Below, one piece after another: positions 12,101-23,500 of a stretch of 64,000 nt of DNA (positions are counted from its first letter, which is position 1; each line of letters opens with the position of its first letter). Origin of the DNA: Haliclona indistincta (Eukaryota; Porifera; Demospongiae; Haplosclerida; Chalinidae); the NCBI GenBank assembly GCA_964017065.1, contig OZ024786.1:15139102-15203101 (forward strand). The letters are read 5' to 3'. The notes below the pieces were generated by a model. The model made no database searches. It was given only the letters and a program-made list of their open reading frames with translations, and was not told where the DNA came from. A program made the position numbers and the translations under genes.

Positions 12101-14723
12101 TTGCAAGTATCATCCCATCTTGTTCCTTAACTTTTGCAAGCGTCATCCCTACACTTTTTTAGTTTTTTTATTAAAACTTTTTTACTTTACTTGTTCCTGT
12201 TACTTTTTTGATCACTATCAGTTTGAACTTATTAGCTGTATTCTATGCTATAGCTTTTATTTCATTTTTACAACCCTTTGAGCAGCAGGTACTAGTCTAG
12301 TAGATCAGACGGTACATAGCCTCTAGACAGCTGGAGAGTCAAGAAACACGGAATGTTATTATCGGCAATCACAAGAATAATGAAAAGGTTTAAATTAGTT
12401 AGAGAGGTTGAGAGTATGAGTTGACAACATGATATTTCTTAGCACTGTGATGGATGAAGAAGAGACTAACACTAACAACTCAGTGGAACACTATGATGGC
12501 ATGGCTAGTCTGTGGACTAGCTAGTCCCAGGCTTGCATGTTGATGTCGATATCACGATCACAGAGGCTTCTAGCTTTTTACAATGAACAATGTCCAGTTG
12601 TCAACAGCACAGGGGTCCTATGGGTATAGCTTACGCCGGGTAGAGTAAGAAACTAGTAGCCTATAGCTCAGTGAGATCGGGTATCATCACCGTCGTCCGG
12701 TTCGCGCCTACCGTGGGTCATGATGTCAGCATAGACAGATCAGTGTTATCCAGGGTATGGTATACTGCTTGTTCATACCTCTAGGCTCTAGCTTGCTCGC
12801 TGAAGCGCCCAGAGCAGAGAGAAAGCACTGAGAAAGCGAGAACCGAGCTCAGTTTCAAAACTGATGTGGGCGGAGTCAATGATCAGTAGCGACAAGAGGG
12901 TTAATTAATTAAGTCGCTAGTCCAAAACGGTCCAAAAACCATGTTTTTCAAAGATTACTCGCTTCTGGAAGTGTTTGATGCCTATCTAAGAACTAAGTGC
13001 ACTACCCCAGATATATACACATGCGATGGTGCAAGTTTGATAGTGATTCGTTCACTCAGGACAGCGCTAGGCTTGTCAAAAGAAGAAGAAGAAGAAGAAG
13101 AAGAAGAAGAAGAAGAAGAAGAAGAAGAAAGAAGATGAACAATTCGCGTGGGCGGCGATTTTGTTTTACCACTTTAGAAACGTCTGCCAGCTTCGCCAAA
13201 GGTATTTCCATGCTCAGAACAATCGTCTGATCAATCCTAGATGTCTAGAATCTCGAGAAACGCTATAACAGCGAAGATCTGCAAATTCTCTCTGTCTTGA
13301 TTTTCGTCGTCAAGCAAGCAGTCCCGGCGACTTTAATAGACGTCCTACAAGCGCTTACACTTCAGAGTCACTTAGAGATAGTTAAAATGCAGTATAGATG
13401 TATAATAATAGAGATATGTGCGAAAACCCATTTTCAACATGAGTAGCCGCCATCTTAATTCGAGGTCATCCCTACATATCATTGCCGATCGGCAATGATA
13501 ATTGTTATACATACGTATGCATTGTAACTCTAAAATACCTTGATGTTTTTGTGCACTAGATCGTCAACATCCTTCTTTATAGCTGCAAGTGCTTCAACCT
13601 TCTCTGTCATGTCACCAATCTCTGTGCTCATTTCACTTGTAGGCAGTTCCTTTCCAGTGCCCAAGTTTGCCTCACATAGGTGCATCACATAAAATGGGGT
13701 CATGCCTGTGCTCTTGTGTTTTGATGTACGATAAGCGAACAATACAGATTCAATGTGTCGTTCCCAGTCATGCTGATCATCCTGCACTTTTTTAACTAGT
13801 GCATCTACGAGTGTCTGGTTGAATCTTTCAGTCAGCCCGTTTGATTGTGGGTGGTATGCACTGGTTACCCTGTGTTCCGTTCCTGTTAACTTGAACAAGC
13901 ACTCATTGATCCGGTTACAAAATTCACTCCCTTGATCAGAAATGACACAGGGACAAAAGCCATGGCGCAAGAACAGGGTGTACAAAAACTCAGCCACTTG
14001 GCTCCCTTCTTTAGTAGGAATTGCCTTAGCCTCTGGCCACTTCGAAAAGTAGTCGGTCACCGTCATGATATACTTGTTACCAGATGGTGCTACTGGTAAG
14101 GGACCCACTAGATCAATTCCTATTTGTTGCCATACACCTTTATTCACTGGAATTGGATGAAGAGACAAGGCAGGCTTGTCAAATTTGCGCTTTACACGCT
14201 GGCAAATATCACAGGCTGAAATCTGTATCAGAAATTTGGATTAACTATTTGCACAAAAAGGAAAATTGAGCAACTTACAATTGCAACAACATCAGGATAG
14301 ATTGTTTTCCAGTAATACCTGGCAGAGACTTGACTAACTACCCTGTCCCTTCCAAAGTGACCGAGTTCATGAATGGCTCTGACAATGCGTTGCTGCTCAC
14401 TTTTGCTGACAATCCAAAGGCGTGGCTACATTAACAGTCATGTAACTAGTGTGCATAGACATACTAGATTGGCATATCACCTGTATCGAGCCTGGATCAG
14501 CGCTTTGTTTTTTCTTCATGTGCCCAACATACTGCAGTTGACCGTCACTGATCTGAAATTCTTTGGAACGGCGTCTAATCAGTAGCTTGTCACTTTTGCT
14601 CGAGTTCTCTGGATAGCTCTTATTCAACAGATATTCGTACACCTCTCCGTACTTTCTTTCTTCAGCGTCAGGCATCGTGCAGCTGGAGTTTTCCACGTGT
14701 TCAGAGGTGCCAGCCACACCCAT
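7728..14723 (-). CDS. Ginger transposase: integrase, Cys-rich motif, Ulp1-type protease
   Basis: Exons with consistent phases: 14723-14481 (start MGVAGTSEH), 14425-14279, 14222-13539, 11437-11102, 11047-10822, then many small exons down to a stop at 7728-7730. Exons 2-3 hold the HHCC zinc-binding motif (H-ELGHFGRDR, CDICQ). Exon 3 carries the DDE integrase core: IGIDLVGPLP, SDQGSEFCN and HPQSNGLTERFNQT. Exon 4 has a GPY/F-like segment (RWTGPYEV). Exon 5 has a CXC-like cluster (CNCKSGCGSKRCSCRKAG). Around 9390-8400 lies a Ulp1/SENP-like cysteine protease: WLNDK near 9307-9321, then VINFYMFLL, ISYDSL, and QSNDSDCGVFLCK near 8570 with the catalytic Gln and Cys. Exons between 10800 and 9400 are not fully resolved. 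The intron 13538-11438 hosts the TGTAGGGAT elements. Functionality is uncertain. Confidence 0.75.
11456..12190. repeat. Large palindrome with 33-base tandem repeats in both arms
   Basis: The left arm (about 11456-11742) and right arm (about 11901-12190) are inverse complements separated by about 160 bases. Each arm holds a 243-244 base unit running TGTAGGGAT...ATCCCTACA (11492-11734 and 11910-12153). Inside are tandem 33-base copies containing GGAACAAGATGG and GATGCTTGCAAAAGTA. The 11-codon period makes open frames on both strands that are not genes. It sits in the integrase intron of the Ginger element. Confidence 0.85.
12191..13500. other. Non-coding insert in the Ginger intron ending in TCATCCCTACA
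   Basis: No protein was recognised. A (GAA)n tract occupies 13081-13130. The end around 13440-13476 (GTAGCCGCCATCTTAATTCG...TCATCCCTACA) is the inverse complement of a sequence near 50370-50406, so it is the terminus of a transposon family. If paired with TGTAGGGAT at 11492, the element would be 11492-13476. A perfect palindrome, ATCATTGCCGATCGGCAATGAT, lies just beyond. Confidence 0.5.
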
Positions 14724-15138
14724 GATGAGGGCGATCGAACGTACACTGCACCTTCATGACCTTCGCATGGATACGTGTAGCAATACTAATAGTTGCATGA
14801 TCTATCTACTACTACTATAATAATTTATATAGTCCGTAGGTAAGAGTGGTATTTTTGGTTGATGCTTGAGGTATACGTACGCATGACTCGTGTAGTCAAC
14901 GCGGCGCAGGAGAGTCTCACTCACTCATTATTTTATAGATTAACAAGAACAGGATACTCAATTCACTAGTGGGATACAGCATTCACTAGAGAACGGTGTA
15001 TGTGGGATACAAAAATCGCCAGTGATATTTGTACGGGGGTACATGATTCACTAGGGAATTATGTACCGGGATACAACGGTCACTAGTGAACTTTGTATGG
15101 GGATACATTGAATGGGGGATACACTATTCCCCATGACA

Positions 15139-15397
15139 CCGGCCACACAATTCCCATCACTAATTACCAATGAATAATTACTGACTCACAGATACGACCA
15201 ATAGAATAAGATTATAGTTTGGCGGTGGATGGAGATTCTCCTGCAGACTTGAGCAATTGATTCCGACACTGTAATCTCACACAGGATGATGCCCAAAACA
15301 AGCTGACACTGACTTACCATATTAACTTACCTTTATAATATTACCATTAAAATTACGGCTTGGGCACCAAAACTGCATCGGAACGTATGCTCTCATC
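15139..15397 (-). repeat. Ngaro B2 repeat, major part
   Basis: This matches B1 (15682-15949) apart from a short indel near 15320. B2 continues at 6539-6573 on the other side of the Ginger insertion. Confidence 0.88.
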
Positions 15398-15477
15398 TGC
15401 GCAGGACAACTTCCTAATCCTTATCACACCTTGATAACTTATCAAGATGGAAAAATAAAAGGGGAAGGGTGGGTGGG

Positions 15478-15651
15478 CACGCAAAGCAACTAGCCAGAGG
15501 GAAAGATCGTTGCTATGCGTCAAACAGCAACAGCTGAACATAATTCAAGCTACGCGCGTAAATAACGAGAACTGCATGCGCATGCGCACTACCCAGCTAG
15601 GATGTACCCTCGCCTGTTAACTACGATTAATTCTGTGAATTAATCTACAAT
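15478..15651 (-). repeat. Ngaro A2 repeat
   Basis: This matches A1 at 20127-20306 except for a 6-base GCGCCT difference near its inner end. It abuts B1 directly at 15651/15652. Confidence 0.88.
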
Positions 15652-15949
15652 TAACATGCTTCATGTACATTAAATATCTGACCGGCCACACAATTCCCAT
15701 CACTAATTACCAATGAATAATTACTGACTCACAGATACGACCAATAGAATAAGATTATAGTTTGGCGGTGGATGGAGATTCTCCTGCAGACTTGAGCAAT
15801 TGATTCCGACACTGTAATCTCACACAGGATGATGCCCAAAACAAGCTGACACTGACTTACCATATTAACCAATTATTATTACCTTTATAATATTACCATT
15901 AAAATTACGGCTTGGGCACCAAAACTGCATCGGAACGTATGCTCTCATC
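15652..15949 (-). repeat. Ngaro B1 repeat with empty Ginger target site
   Basis: An uninterrupted copy of the B repeat. CCGG at 15682-15685 is the pre-insertion equivalent of the duplicated CCGG around the Ginger element. Confidence 0.88.
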
Positions 15950-16066
15950 CAAAGAAGGACCAAGCCACCAAATGAAATTATACTTATAATTAATCACTAA
16001 TAATCCTCTATGAAACACATAATAATATTAATGATTATAATACTATCTGCAATGTTCTATATCCAA

Positions 16067-17236
16067 CTAGCAAATTTTGGATGAAACCTCAGCAAGCAAG
16101 TGTCTCGGCGTCTTGATATACAATAAATACGCAGAGCTTTCCCACCGACCCAACATCTTGATCATCACTGGAGAAAGCCCACTCGATCCCGCAGCGGTTG
16201 CCGCCCCTATGCGAAAGCTGTGACCCGAATAAGGGGCGGGGTCTACACCAGCAGATGTCAGAGCTGCTCTTACATGAGAGACAAACCTGTCTCTGGTCAA
16301 CATCCTTCCGTCCTCAAATTTAAACAAAAGGCCTTCCTTGCTGCCTCTCTTCGCCATAAATGCCAGCACCGCAGCCACCGGGCATATCTCGTTTCCGGTT
16401 CTCCCAACAAAAACGTCGACACCTTGTCTAAACGGATCTGTCTTGGACGCCTTGATGCTAACCCGAAGAATCTTAGGAGCTGCTTTGCTGTCTACCGCCA
16501 CATCGCCATAATTCAGGTGAGCACCTTTGTCGTAAGCTGACTCTGATGGAACCGTAATCTCTCCCGCTCTCAGAAAACCAAAGTAGCATAACGATGCTGC
16601 CGCCCACAACATTCGCGAGTCATAGCTGGGATTACTGCACCACACTGATCGAATCTTCCTGAGAATATCAGGCGTTATTGGAAGTCTAGGCTTAGATTTC
16701 AAACCCTGTTTAGCTGCTGCTCTCTTAGCCCCTTTTAACACCTGCTCTAAACGAGGCATCGCTGACATGTTAGGATCTCCACCGTCCAAAGAGATCTGCA
16801 AATGCCTCACTGCCGACAAGTACATTTTAACAGACTTTGGAGACAAACCCTCTGATGATAAATGAGCTACAAATCTACACAACAACTGTTCATCTACTGG
16901 TACCGGCTTGACTATGTTTATACTTGCGCAGAACGAGATGAACCTTCTTTTTGCTGAGTTGTACGACTTTTGTGTCGAAAGTGCTAAACCCTCATGAAAA
17001 TAGTGCTCCACAAGTCCGTCCAGAGCTGGGATGTCCAGTCCAGTCTTAATATTATTGTCATATCTCAGTAGCAGCTGAGGAGGTAGCGGTGTGGGCCGCA
17101 GGTCGGCCTGAGAATAATGGGACCGGAAATAACTACTGTTATTCCTAGACAACGCATCGGCTAAGTCATTTTTTCTCCTGCTACATGTTCTGCGAACAAA
17201 GAGAACTGAAATTTGGCTTTGAAAAATGACAGACAC
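16067..17236 (-). CDS. Ngaro tyrosine recombinase
   Basis: This frame, read on the minus strand, begins just after the end of the RNase H region with NDLADALSRN. It then gives a SAM-like N-terminal DNA-binding part (LSTQKSYNSAKRRFISFC) and a tyrosine-recombinase catalytic domain. The latter has FLRAGEIT (first Arg), GHSFRIGAATAA (His-x-x-Arg) and the Tyr nucleophile in SSAYLLYIK. The enzyme inserts the reverse-transcribed circular DNA by recombination. The frame is shifted by one base from the preceding RT/RNase H frame at an A6 run (17169-17174). This is either a programmed -1 frameshift site or an indel. Confidence 0.85.
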   Translation of the reverse strand: MSVIFQSQISVLFVRRTCSRRKNDLADALSRNNSSYFRSHYSQADLRPTPLPPQLLLRYDNNIKTGLDIPALDGLVEHYFHEGLALSTQKSYNSAKRRFISFCASINIVKPVPVDEQLLCRFVAHLSSEGLSPKSVKMYLSAVRHLQISLDGGDPNMSAMPRLEQVLKGAKRAAAKQGLKSKPRLPITPDILRKIRSVWCSNPSYDSRMLWAAASLCYFGFLRAGEITVPSESAYDKGAHLNYGDVAVDSKAAPKILRVSIKASKTDPFRQGVDVFVGRTGNEICPVAAVLAFMAKRGSKEGLLFKFEDGRMLTRDRFVSHVRAALTSAGVDPAPYSGHSFRIGAATAAGSSGLSPVMIKMLGRWESSAYLLYIKTPRHLLAEVSSKIC

Positions 17237-18126
17237 CGTATGAGATGCACGACCGCGAGCTCTTTGCTGTCCCCTTTATTCACGATGTCTACAACAGCTG
17301 AATTGTCACACCAAACTTTCACATTTTTTGCTGACCAAACCTTTCCCCAAACAGCTGCCGCTAAGACAATTGGAACTAGTTCCTTGAAGGTGATATCGTG
17401 TTCCAACAAAGATGTGGGCCATTTTAACTGAAACCATTTCTTGCCGCAAAAAGCCCCACAGCCCCAGCTTCCTGATGCATCTGACATCATCACAATGCTA
17501 CACGCTTTACTGCTCACTCGATACATCAAGGACACTCCATTCCATACAACTGCAAAGCGAAACCACCACTCTATGTCTGATCTCGCATCTGCATTCAGGC
17601 GAACAAAATGATCTAACCTCTTCTCGCGCTTAGAAAGCACTATCAGCCTACGTAGGAATGGACGACCCAGCTTGATGACCTTACATGCATGAGACAAAGA
17701 ACCTATGAGTGACAGGAGCTCCCTTTTCTTACAACCCTTTCTTCCTCGGAAATCTCTGATAACTTCTCTCAGCCTTGCCAGCTTATCCAACGGAAGTCTC
17801 ATCTCCATCGAGACGGTGTCTATCTCAGTTCCAAGAAAGGTCAACATAGTTGTAGGGCCTTCCGATTTCCCAGACTCCACTGGAAATCCTGTTACCCTGC
17901 ACGTTTCTAGCATAGTCTCAAAGTTACAATGGCATTCAGCTGAGTCAGGTTTTCCAAGTGTAATGAAGTCATCTAGGTAATGGTCTACAATGGACACACC
18001 CCTTTGCTGCATCAGCCGCCATTTGCCCGGCTTATTCTTTTTTGGAATCATGCCAATGGGGCTACATTGAACCGACAAAGCTGCAGCTTCTTTTAGAGAA
18101 AACTCAAGTAGCCTCCCTACACTCAA
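17161..18126 (-). pseudogene. Ngaro reverse transcriptase / RNase H, internally deleted
   Basis: The catalytic YLDD box is present (VDHYLDDF), followed by the connection region. The RNase H part shows MMSDASGSWGCGAFC and VWCDNSAVVDIV, and ends near HVAGEK. The normal segment between the PKKNKPGKWRL finger motif and the YLDD box, which holds the first catalytic Asp, is missing: KWRLM runs straight into QQRGVSIVDHYLDDF near 18000-18013. Upstream, the frame continues brokenly to about 18430 (PDKKFAEYILQGLQ) with stops. The enzyme cannot be active. Confidence 0.8.
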
Positions 18127-18586
18127 CTCTTTTTATAAGTACACTGCTACAACGCTCGGGTCAGGTATCGGCATGTTGCGTTTCATCTGGTACAGCATGT
18201 TTTCCCTATGAAAGCCAACTCTGAAGCCCTTGCAAGATGTACTCAGCAAACTTTTTGTCCGGGTGACTTGCTAAACCCTCTTGCCAGGACAAGCTGCACA
18301 TGGTCAGCGGAGACTCAATATGGAGCATGGACGACGGCAGATCAAGCAGACCTTCAGCTGGTCTACAACTGTCTAGCTCCCACAGCTGATCGGTGTATTC
18401 ATAGTTATGTTGTACTACAGCTATGTGTGTGTGTGTGTGTGTGAGTGCATTAATGTATGAATAATATGTGGATAGAAGGAAAATAACATAATAAATGTTC
18501 ATAAACATAATAATAATGATGATAGTATGGTTAACATATGTACGCAATGTCAGCTAAACATGGCACAGCCTTCACTTGATGAGTAA

Positions 18587-20084
18587 TTACTGCTGAACCC
18601 TCTTCTTGGGTTTAAGACACTTAGATGCGGGGTGACCTGGTTCACCGCAGTTGTCACACTTGTGTTGAAAGATACAGTTCTCGCCAAATCTGCAGTCACC
18701 ATCGTACTTATTGAACTTCTTGCACACTTCTGGAATGCTCTGCGGAGCTGCTCTTTTTCGCCCCGCCAGCGGAGGCCTCCTGCTTGAATCAAAACCTGCG
18801 GAGTACCCAGTGCTGGGTCCAGGTTTAGCTGGGCAGTTTTCGGTAACATGATCAACTGATTGGCACCTTCTACACCATCCTTCCACGAAAGTCTGTGTGG
18901 CCCCAGTAAAACACTGCGTGTAGATACTGGGGTCCACCTTGGCCCAATCCAAATTTCCTGACTCTGCAGCTTCTTGCCGAAAATTTTGATCATACACCAC
19001 CCAGCTCGGCCACCTGTACTTCGCACTGCACCTAGCAATCAACGATGAGTACGCGAACAGACTCCTGGCTCGCTCAGGATGCTGTTTGACTACCACCGCT
19101 GCAAAAAGATTGAAGCATTGGCTCCATGTAGCTAGATCAGGAATTATCTTTCTGGACGACATCAACTCCGCTGCCTGAATAATCACTACTTGTCCCTCCA
19201 GCGCCTGAGGGGGACCTTTGCTCTTCCCCTTAGCTGGAGGCAGCTCTGAGAAATCCACATAGTCGCCGGCAACTATCTTCTCGACCAATCTCTTTGAGAG
19301 AGCTGGCAGCCCCTCCCCCGTAGCCACAGATGAGGCGTGGCTCTTGCCGGACTGAATAGCATTTCCCAGCTGCGCCATCAGTTCTGCCGCTGAAGTCGCC
19401 CTGGCACTGGCAGACACACTTGCTTTATTTCCGAACTCAAATACTCCTTGCAGAGCGTTCTCGTCCGGCACCGCACCCAATTCTGCAAAGGAAACACGCC
19501 ATTTATTTACAAGCTCAGCGCTTTAATACTTATAACATGCACAGATACAGCCGAACGGTCCCATGCTTGACCATCCTACACACACTGCCCGTACAGCACT
19601 CAGCAACCACCGACCGAGTAGGGCGAGTGCACACCGCTTTAATTAGCCCACCTTACAGCAACAGGCAAAGCTCGGACCAAACAGGTCCCACCATGCAAAT
19701 CAGCAACACAATGCACAGACCTCTGCAGGTCACACACTCCAGCAACACAAGCTCGGACCACAACTGGACCCACAATACAATCATGGGGACCAATGCGGGT
19801 CACAAACTCAGCACAATGCTAGGACCAAACGGATCTCAAAATTCAGCACAGCTCAGTTGACGAGGGACGGGCCAAGCAGGTCCCAATTTCAATAAAGGCC
19901 CTTATATTATCACACCCGGAGCGCGAGTGGAAAAGGGTCAGAAAATAAAATAAATAAAATTCTCACCGTCGCCAGCCTTTCGCTCCAAGGCAGTTATGAG
20001 CCGCCGCATAAGCTGCTGGGTTGTTTCATTCTGTTCCTCTCCATTGCCGTCGTCAAGACCACGGTCTTCATTATCTTGCGACAT
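18587..20084 (-). CDS. Ngaro gag-like protein, spliced
   Basis: Exon 1 is 20084-19967 (start MSQDNEDRG, coiled-coil-like) and exon 2 is 19482-18587. They are joined by a GT-AG intron of 484 bases with matching phase (Gly-Glu-Leu junction). The C-terminus holds zinc-binding motifs: CRRCQSVDHVTENC, a CCCH type (CRFGENCIFQHKC) and a CCHC knuckle (CDNCGEPGHPASKC). Such proteins package the element RNA. The intron contains loosely repeated GGACCAAACAGGTCCCA-type segments. Introns in DIRS/Ngaro-group elements have been reported. The rest of the protein is of unknown fold. Confidence 0.75.
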
Positions 20085-20126
20085 GGCATACAACGTGACT
20101 CGAGAGAAAGAAAAGTAGAGAGTAGA

Positions 20127-20306
20127 CACGCAAAGCAACTAGCCAGAGGGAAAGATCGTTGCTATGCGTCAAACAGCAACAGCTGAACATAATTCAAGCT
20201 ACGCGCGTAAATAACGAGAACTGCATGCGCATGCGCACTACCCAGCTAGGATGTACCCTCGCCTAGCGCCTGTTAACTACGATTAATTCTGTGAATTAAT
20301 CTACAA
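20127..20306 (-). repeat. Ngaro A1 repeat, element 5' end
   Basis: Starting point of the retroelement on the minus strand. The outer edge is TTAATCTACAA, after which unrelated flank (GAAAAGGCAG) begins. Confidence 0.85.
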
Positions 20307-20502
20307 GAAAAGGCAGTAATGCTTAAAATGAATAAGCAAAAAATAAATTATTTTAATCGTGACTTGTGCAAAGGAATCGAATAGTTTAGTACATTAGTGT
20401 TGATTGTATACTGGTGTTGCACATCAATACTGCTCTTTTTCCTTTTTGGTCATAATTTATTTGTACTAAGCTGAATGAGGTAATGTCTGCTGCATATGCA
20501 TT

Positions 20503-23500
20503 TCATTGTTCTTGAGAAGAATCTTGTTCTGATAACAATGAATGAAGAGGTATGGAAATATTACGCACAATCTCTTCAAGTTCCTCTTCATTGATTGTTC
20601 CATCATTGATAGCTTGTATCACTGTAGAGCTGTTCATAGCCTGTTCGTACTGTCGCATACCCACATCTGTTAGTATAGAATCATCATTATATATCACCAT
20701 CTTTAGTGAGCTAATCTGCTCCAGAGCACTAACCAGTTCCTTCAGTTCATGTGCACTCAGATCAACATCTTCCCACGCTAAGCACTCCAGACTAGTGCTT
20801 TGACACAAACAAGAACAGAAATTACCAAACTGAGAACCAGACATGGGCCTACATCCATCACTCATGAGTATTGTGGTAAGAGTATTAATATTTGGTAAGA
20901 CCAATAATTCTATTAATGATGCACTTGCTCTACCACCTAACATGATACCTGTGAGTGATGGGCAGTGTAGTGGTGGTATACATACTGCAGCTGGTAACTC
21001 ATCACCTTCTTGATCACCAGTGCCTATCATAAGTGTCTTCAGTGAGCTCAGTTTGACTACACTACATAGCAATGGTACATTCTTTGCTATACCAGCAGGA
21101 TCAATAACAAGCATAATTATCTCCAAGCATGGAAAGAGTGATGGAAATGACTTAACCAGTTCTGCTGTAGCATGTGGCTGTTTTATGCTGCCTAACAATA
21201 TCGCTGTAACTGATCCAAAAGAGGATTTTGTCGAGTCAGAAACATTTTTAAATCTCACAAAATGCTCCACAAATCCTTCCAACAATAAATCATTATCAAA
21301 TTTCAGATTCCATTGTGATGTGGGATCACTGTTAGCAACACACCAGGCAGTGACAAAGCATTCTAGTGGACTAGTAATTGACGGAGCAACATTAGAAAAA
21401 ACTTTAGTAGTGAGATCACGAGACTGAGTTTCAAACAGCATTTGAAAAAAATATGGATTGCACTCCCTTTTGTCTGATAACAATAAAAGAAAAGGAATAC
21501 CAAGAAATTGAAATAATAGCTTTACTTCATCCTCTTCATCTACTAAAGAATCTGCTGTTTGAAGAGACTCTTTCAACAGCTCAAGAGGAACTGAAGTGAG
21601 TTTAGTGAGACCAGACAGAAAGTAAAGAGCTGGCCAATGGTGACCTGCTGTTATTCCATCTCTAACAAGTGTGTCAAGAGGAAACAGACTCGTCTCACTA
21701 ACCAGTCTAACCATATCCTCAGAACCCATTCTAGACCAGTGCAAGGCGGCCAAATATTCCTGTAGGGTCAGGTGTAAGAAGCAGTAAGACACTGAGCTGC
21801 CAATTACTAACTCCTCCTCTGCACTTTGCATCAGACCCATGTGATCACACGGAATGCTGTCGAATATAAACTGTCTGTTCTCCAGACCCTCTGCTGCTAG
21901 CTGGGACAGCTTCCAAACCTGTTCCTGTACCTCTGAGGGCAAGTCTGACAGTTGTCTGATTTTAGTTTTACACTTACTGTACTCCTGGTGATCACTGATG
22001 TAGCGAATCAATGAGCTGAGTAGTAGGTCTGTGTAAAGCTGTGTCAGTGTAGTGGGAGCATAGGCTTTGCCTTTGTTCCCTCTCCACTTCTCAATGTACA
22101 GAGCAGTGAGTGTGGCACATTGAAGAGGAATATACATTATTGAGGATACAAATGGGTTTGAGGCTATGTAGGACATAAGATCAGGCAATATCTTGGGTTG
22201 CTTTTGGCATGCCATTTCCACATAAGATTTTATGTCCTTGTCATTGAAACCAACTACCTCTATATGCTGATAAATAAACTCTAGACACAAGCTATCGTTG
22301 GCTAATGGTCGACTGGTCACCATTATAGATGCTTTAGACAGACAATCTCCTGTCAGCAACCGATTCAGCATGCTACCCTCTGTTCTCTGATCCTCCGTTA
22401 GCTCATCGTATCCTTCCAGCACTAGAAACACACCTATACCATCTACTGATGTTATGTGCTCCAAAACCTCTTGTTTGATGCTATCGTTGTCATGATAGAA
22501 AAGATCAGACAAGCTCTTTGCCTCTCGCACTCTCTTACTACGAAGCTGTAGCATTAAAACGATATCCCTATCTTGTAGCATCTTGCCCTCTGCCCATTGG
22601 CGACAAAGCTCCCAAGAGAACATTGTTTTTCCTATTCCTGGACTACCTTCTACCAAAATGTGTTGTGCTACTGACTGGTCCTCACGTCTACCAATGTCCT
22701 CCATCTCCATTGGCCTCCTCTTCTTCTTTATTGCAGCAACATCTCCATACAACTGCAACAAGAGACACTTGCTCTTCAAATCATCATCCTCTTCCTCCTC
22801 TTCATTACTGACCATGTTGAGGTGCATGAACTGTTCAGGACGGATCTTAACACCTTCCTTTAACATTGGTGAAATTCTGTGGGCTTTATAGCGATCCTTG
22901 AGGTAGTCAATGTACTTCTGAACTAGCGCAGGAATGTGCTGCACAGTAGGAGAAGGTACTGCCTCAGTACTGGGAGCAGGTTGATCTGAGTGGAGAGGAT
23001 AGAATAGACTATAGTACCATACAATAAGACCAGTCCATCACTCACCTATTGCTGTTGTGATCCTATCAGCAACATGTCTCAGTGCAGGTTGATCATTCAC
23101 AGCCTCACACAACTCTCTCACTACTCGTGCTGCTCTGGGCTCAGCCTTCATTGTTTTCTCCACAGCACTCAGTAACCTGATGGCTTTGTCATTATTGCTA
23201 ACACCAGTGAGTGTTGAGAGATCATCCTTAACATCTTCACTGATCAGTCCTTTAGAGTAGAGGACTGGTATCAGTGCAGTTGGACTAGTCCCCATTGCCC
23301 TCACTAGTTGATCGAAGTGTTCACGGAACACCTCGTACACAGCAGTGTTGTCATCAGCAACTGCACCAGAGAAGAGAGAGAGTAGACTCAATGTAACCAC
23401 TGATCACAGCTATACTCCTCACCTGTCCTCGGTCCGGGGTTCTCTTCAATGTCTCCAGACAGCAGGAGCTGGGTCCTGCTAACCACACCTTTAGAGTAGA

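Larger units (their letters stand above)
6574..15138 (-). mobile_element. Ginger-type DNA transposon inserted in the Ngaro B2 repeat
   Basis: The element begins TGTAGTAG and ends with ACA, flanked by CCGG at 6570-6573 and 15139-15142. Both ends carry inverted, degenerate GTATCCC / TTCACTAGTGAA motifs over about 150-200 bases. The uninterrupted sequence ATATCTGACCGGCCACACAA survives at 15674-15693 in the B1 repeat, proving boundaries and duplication. The element encodes, on the minus strand, a spliced gypsy-like integrase protein with a Cys-rich motif and Ulp1-like protease, plus a second small gene. Ginger elements are cut-and-paste transposons whose transposase resembles Gypsy integrase. Confidence 0.88.
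6539..20306 (-). mobile_element. Ngaro-like tyrosine-recombinase retroelement with split direct repeats
   Basis: Reading on the minus strand the order is A1 (20306-20127), spliced gag, RT/RNase H, tyrosine recombinase, B1 (15949-15652), A2 (15651-15478), then B2 (15397-15139 continuing at 6573-6539). A1 and A2 are nearly identical (GCAAAGCAACTAGCCAGAGG to TTAATCTACAA). B1 and B2 are nearly identical (TTAACATGCTTCATG to ATGCTCTCATC). This A1-ORFs-B1-A2-B2 layout is the hallmark of Ngaro/PAT-type elements, which integrate with a tyrosine recombinase and usually leave no target duplication. B2 is split by the Ginger element at 6574-15138. The copy is defective, with an RT deletion and frame breaks. 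It lies between IQCE and NLR-B. Confidence 0.88.

Noticed and set aside
11483..12281. Regular 33-base repeats resembling a CRISPR array or a repetitive protein
   Set aside because: Units are contiguous with no unique spacers, lie in a palindrome and in a eukaryotic transposon intron. Frames are open on both strands only because 33 is a multiple of three.
12941..13230. Frames with poly-Glu or poly-Arg
   Set aside because: Derived from a (GAA)n microsatellite in a transposon intron.
15353..15541. Minus frame MFSCCCLTHSNDL... as a small protein
   Set aside because: It lies across the Ngaro A2/B2 repeats and is broken in the A1 copy.
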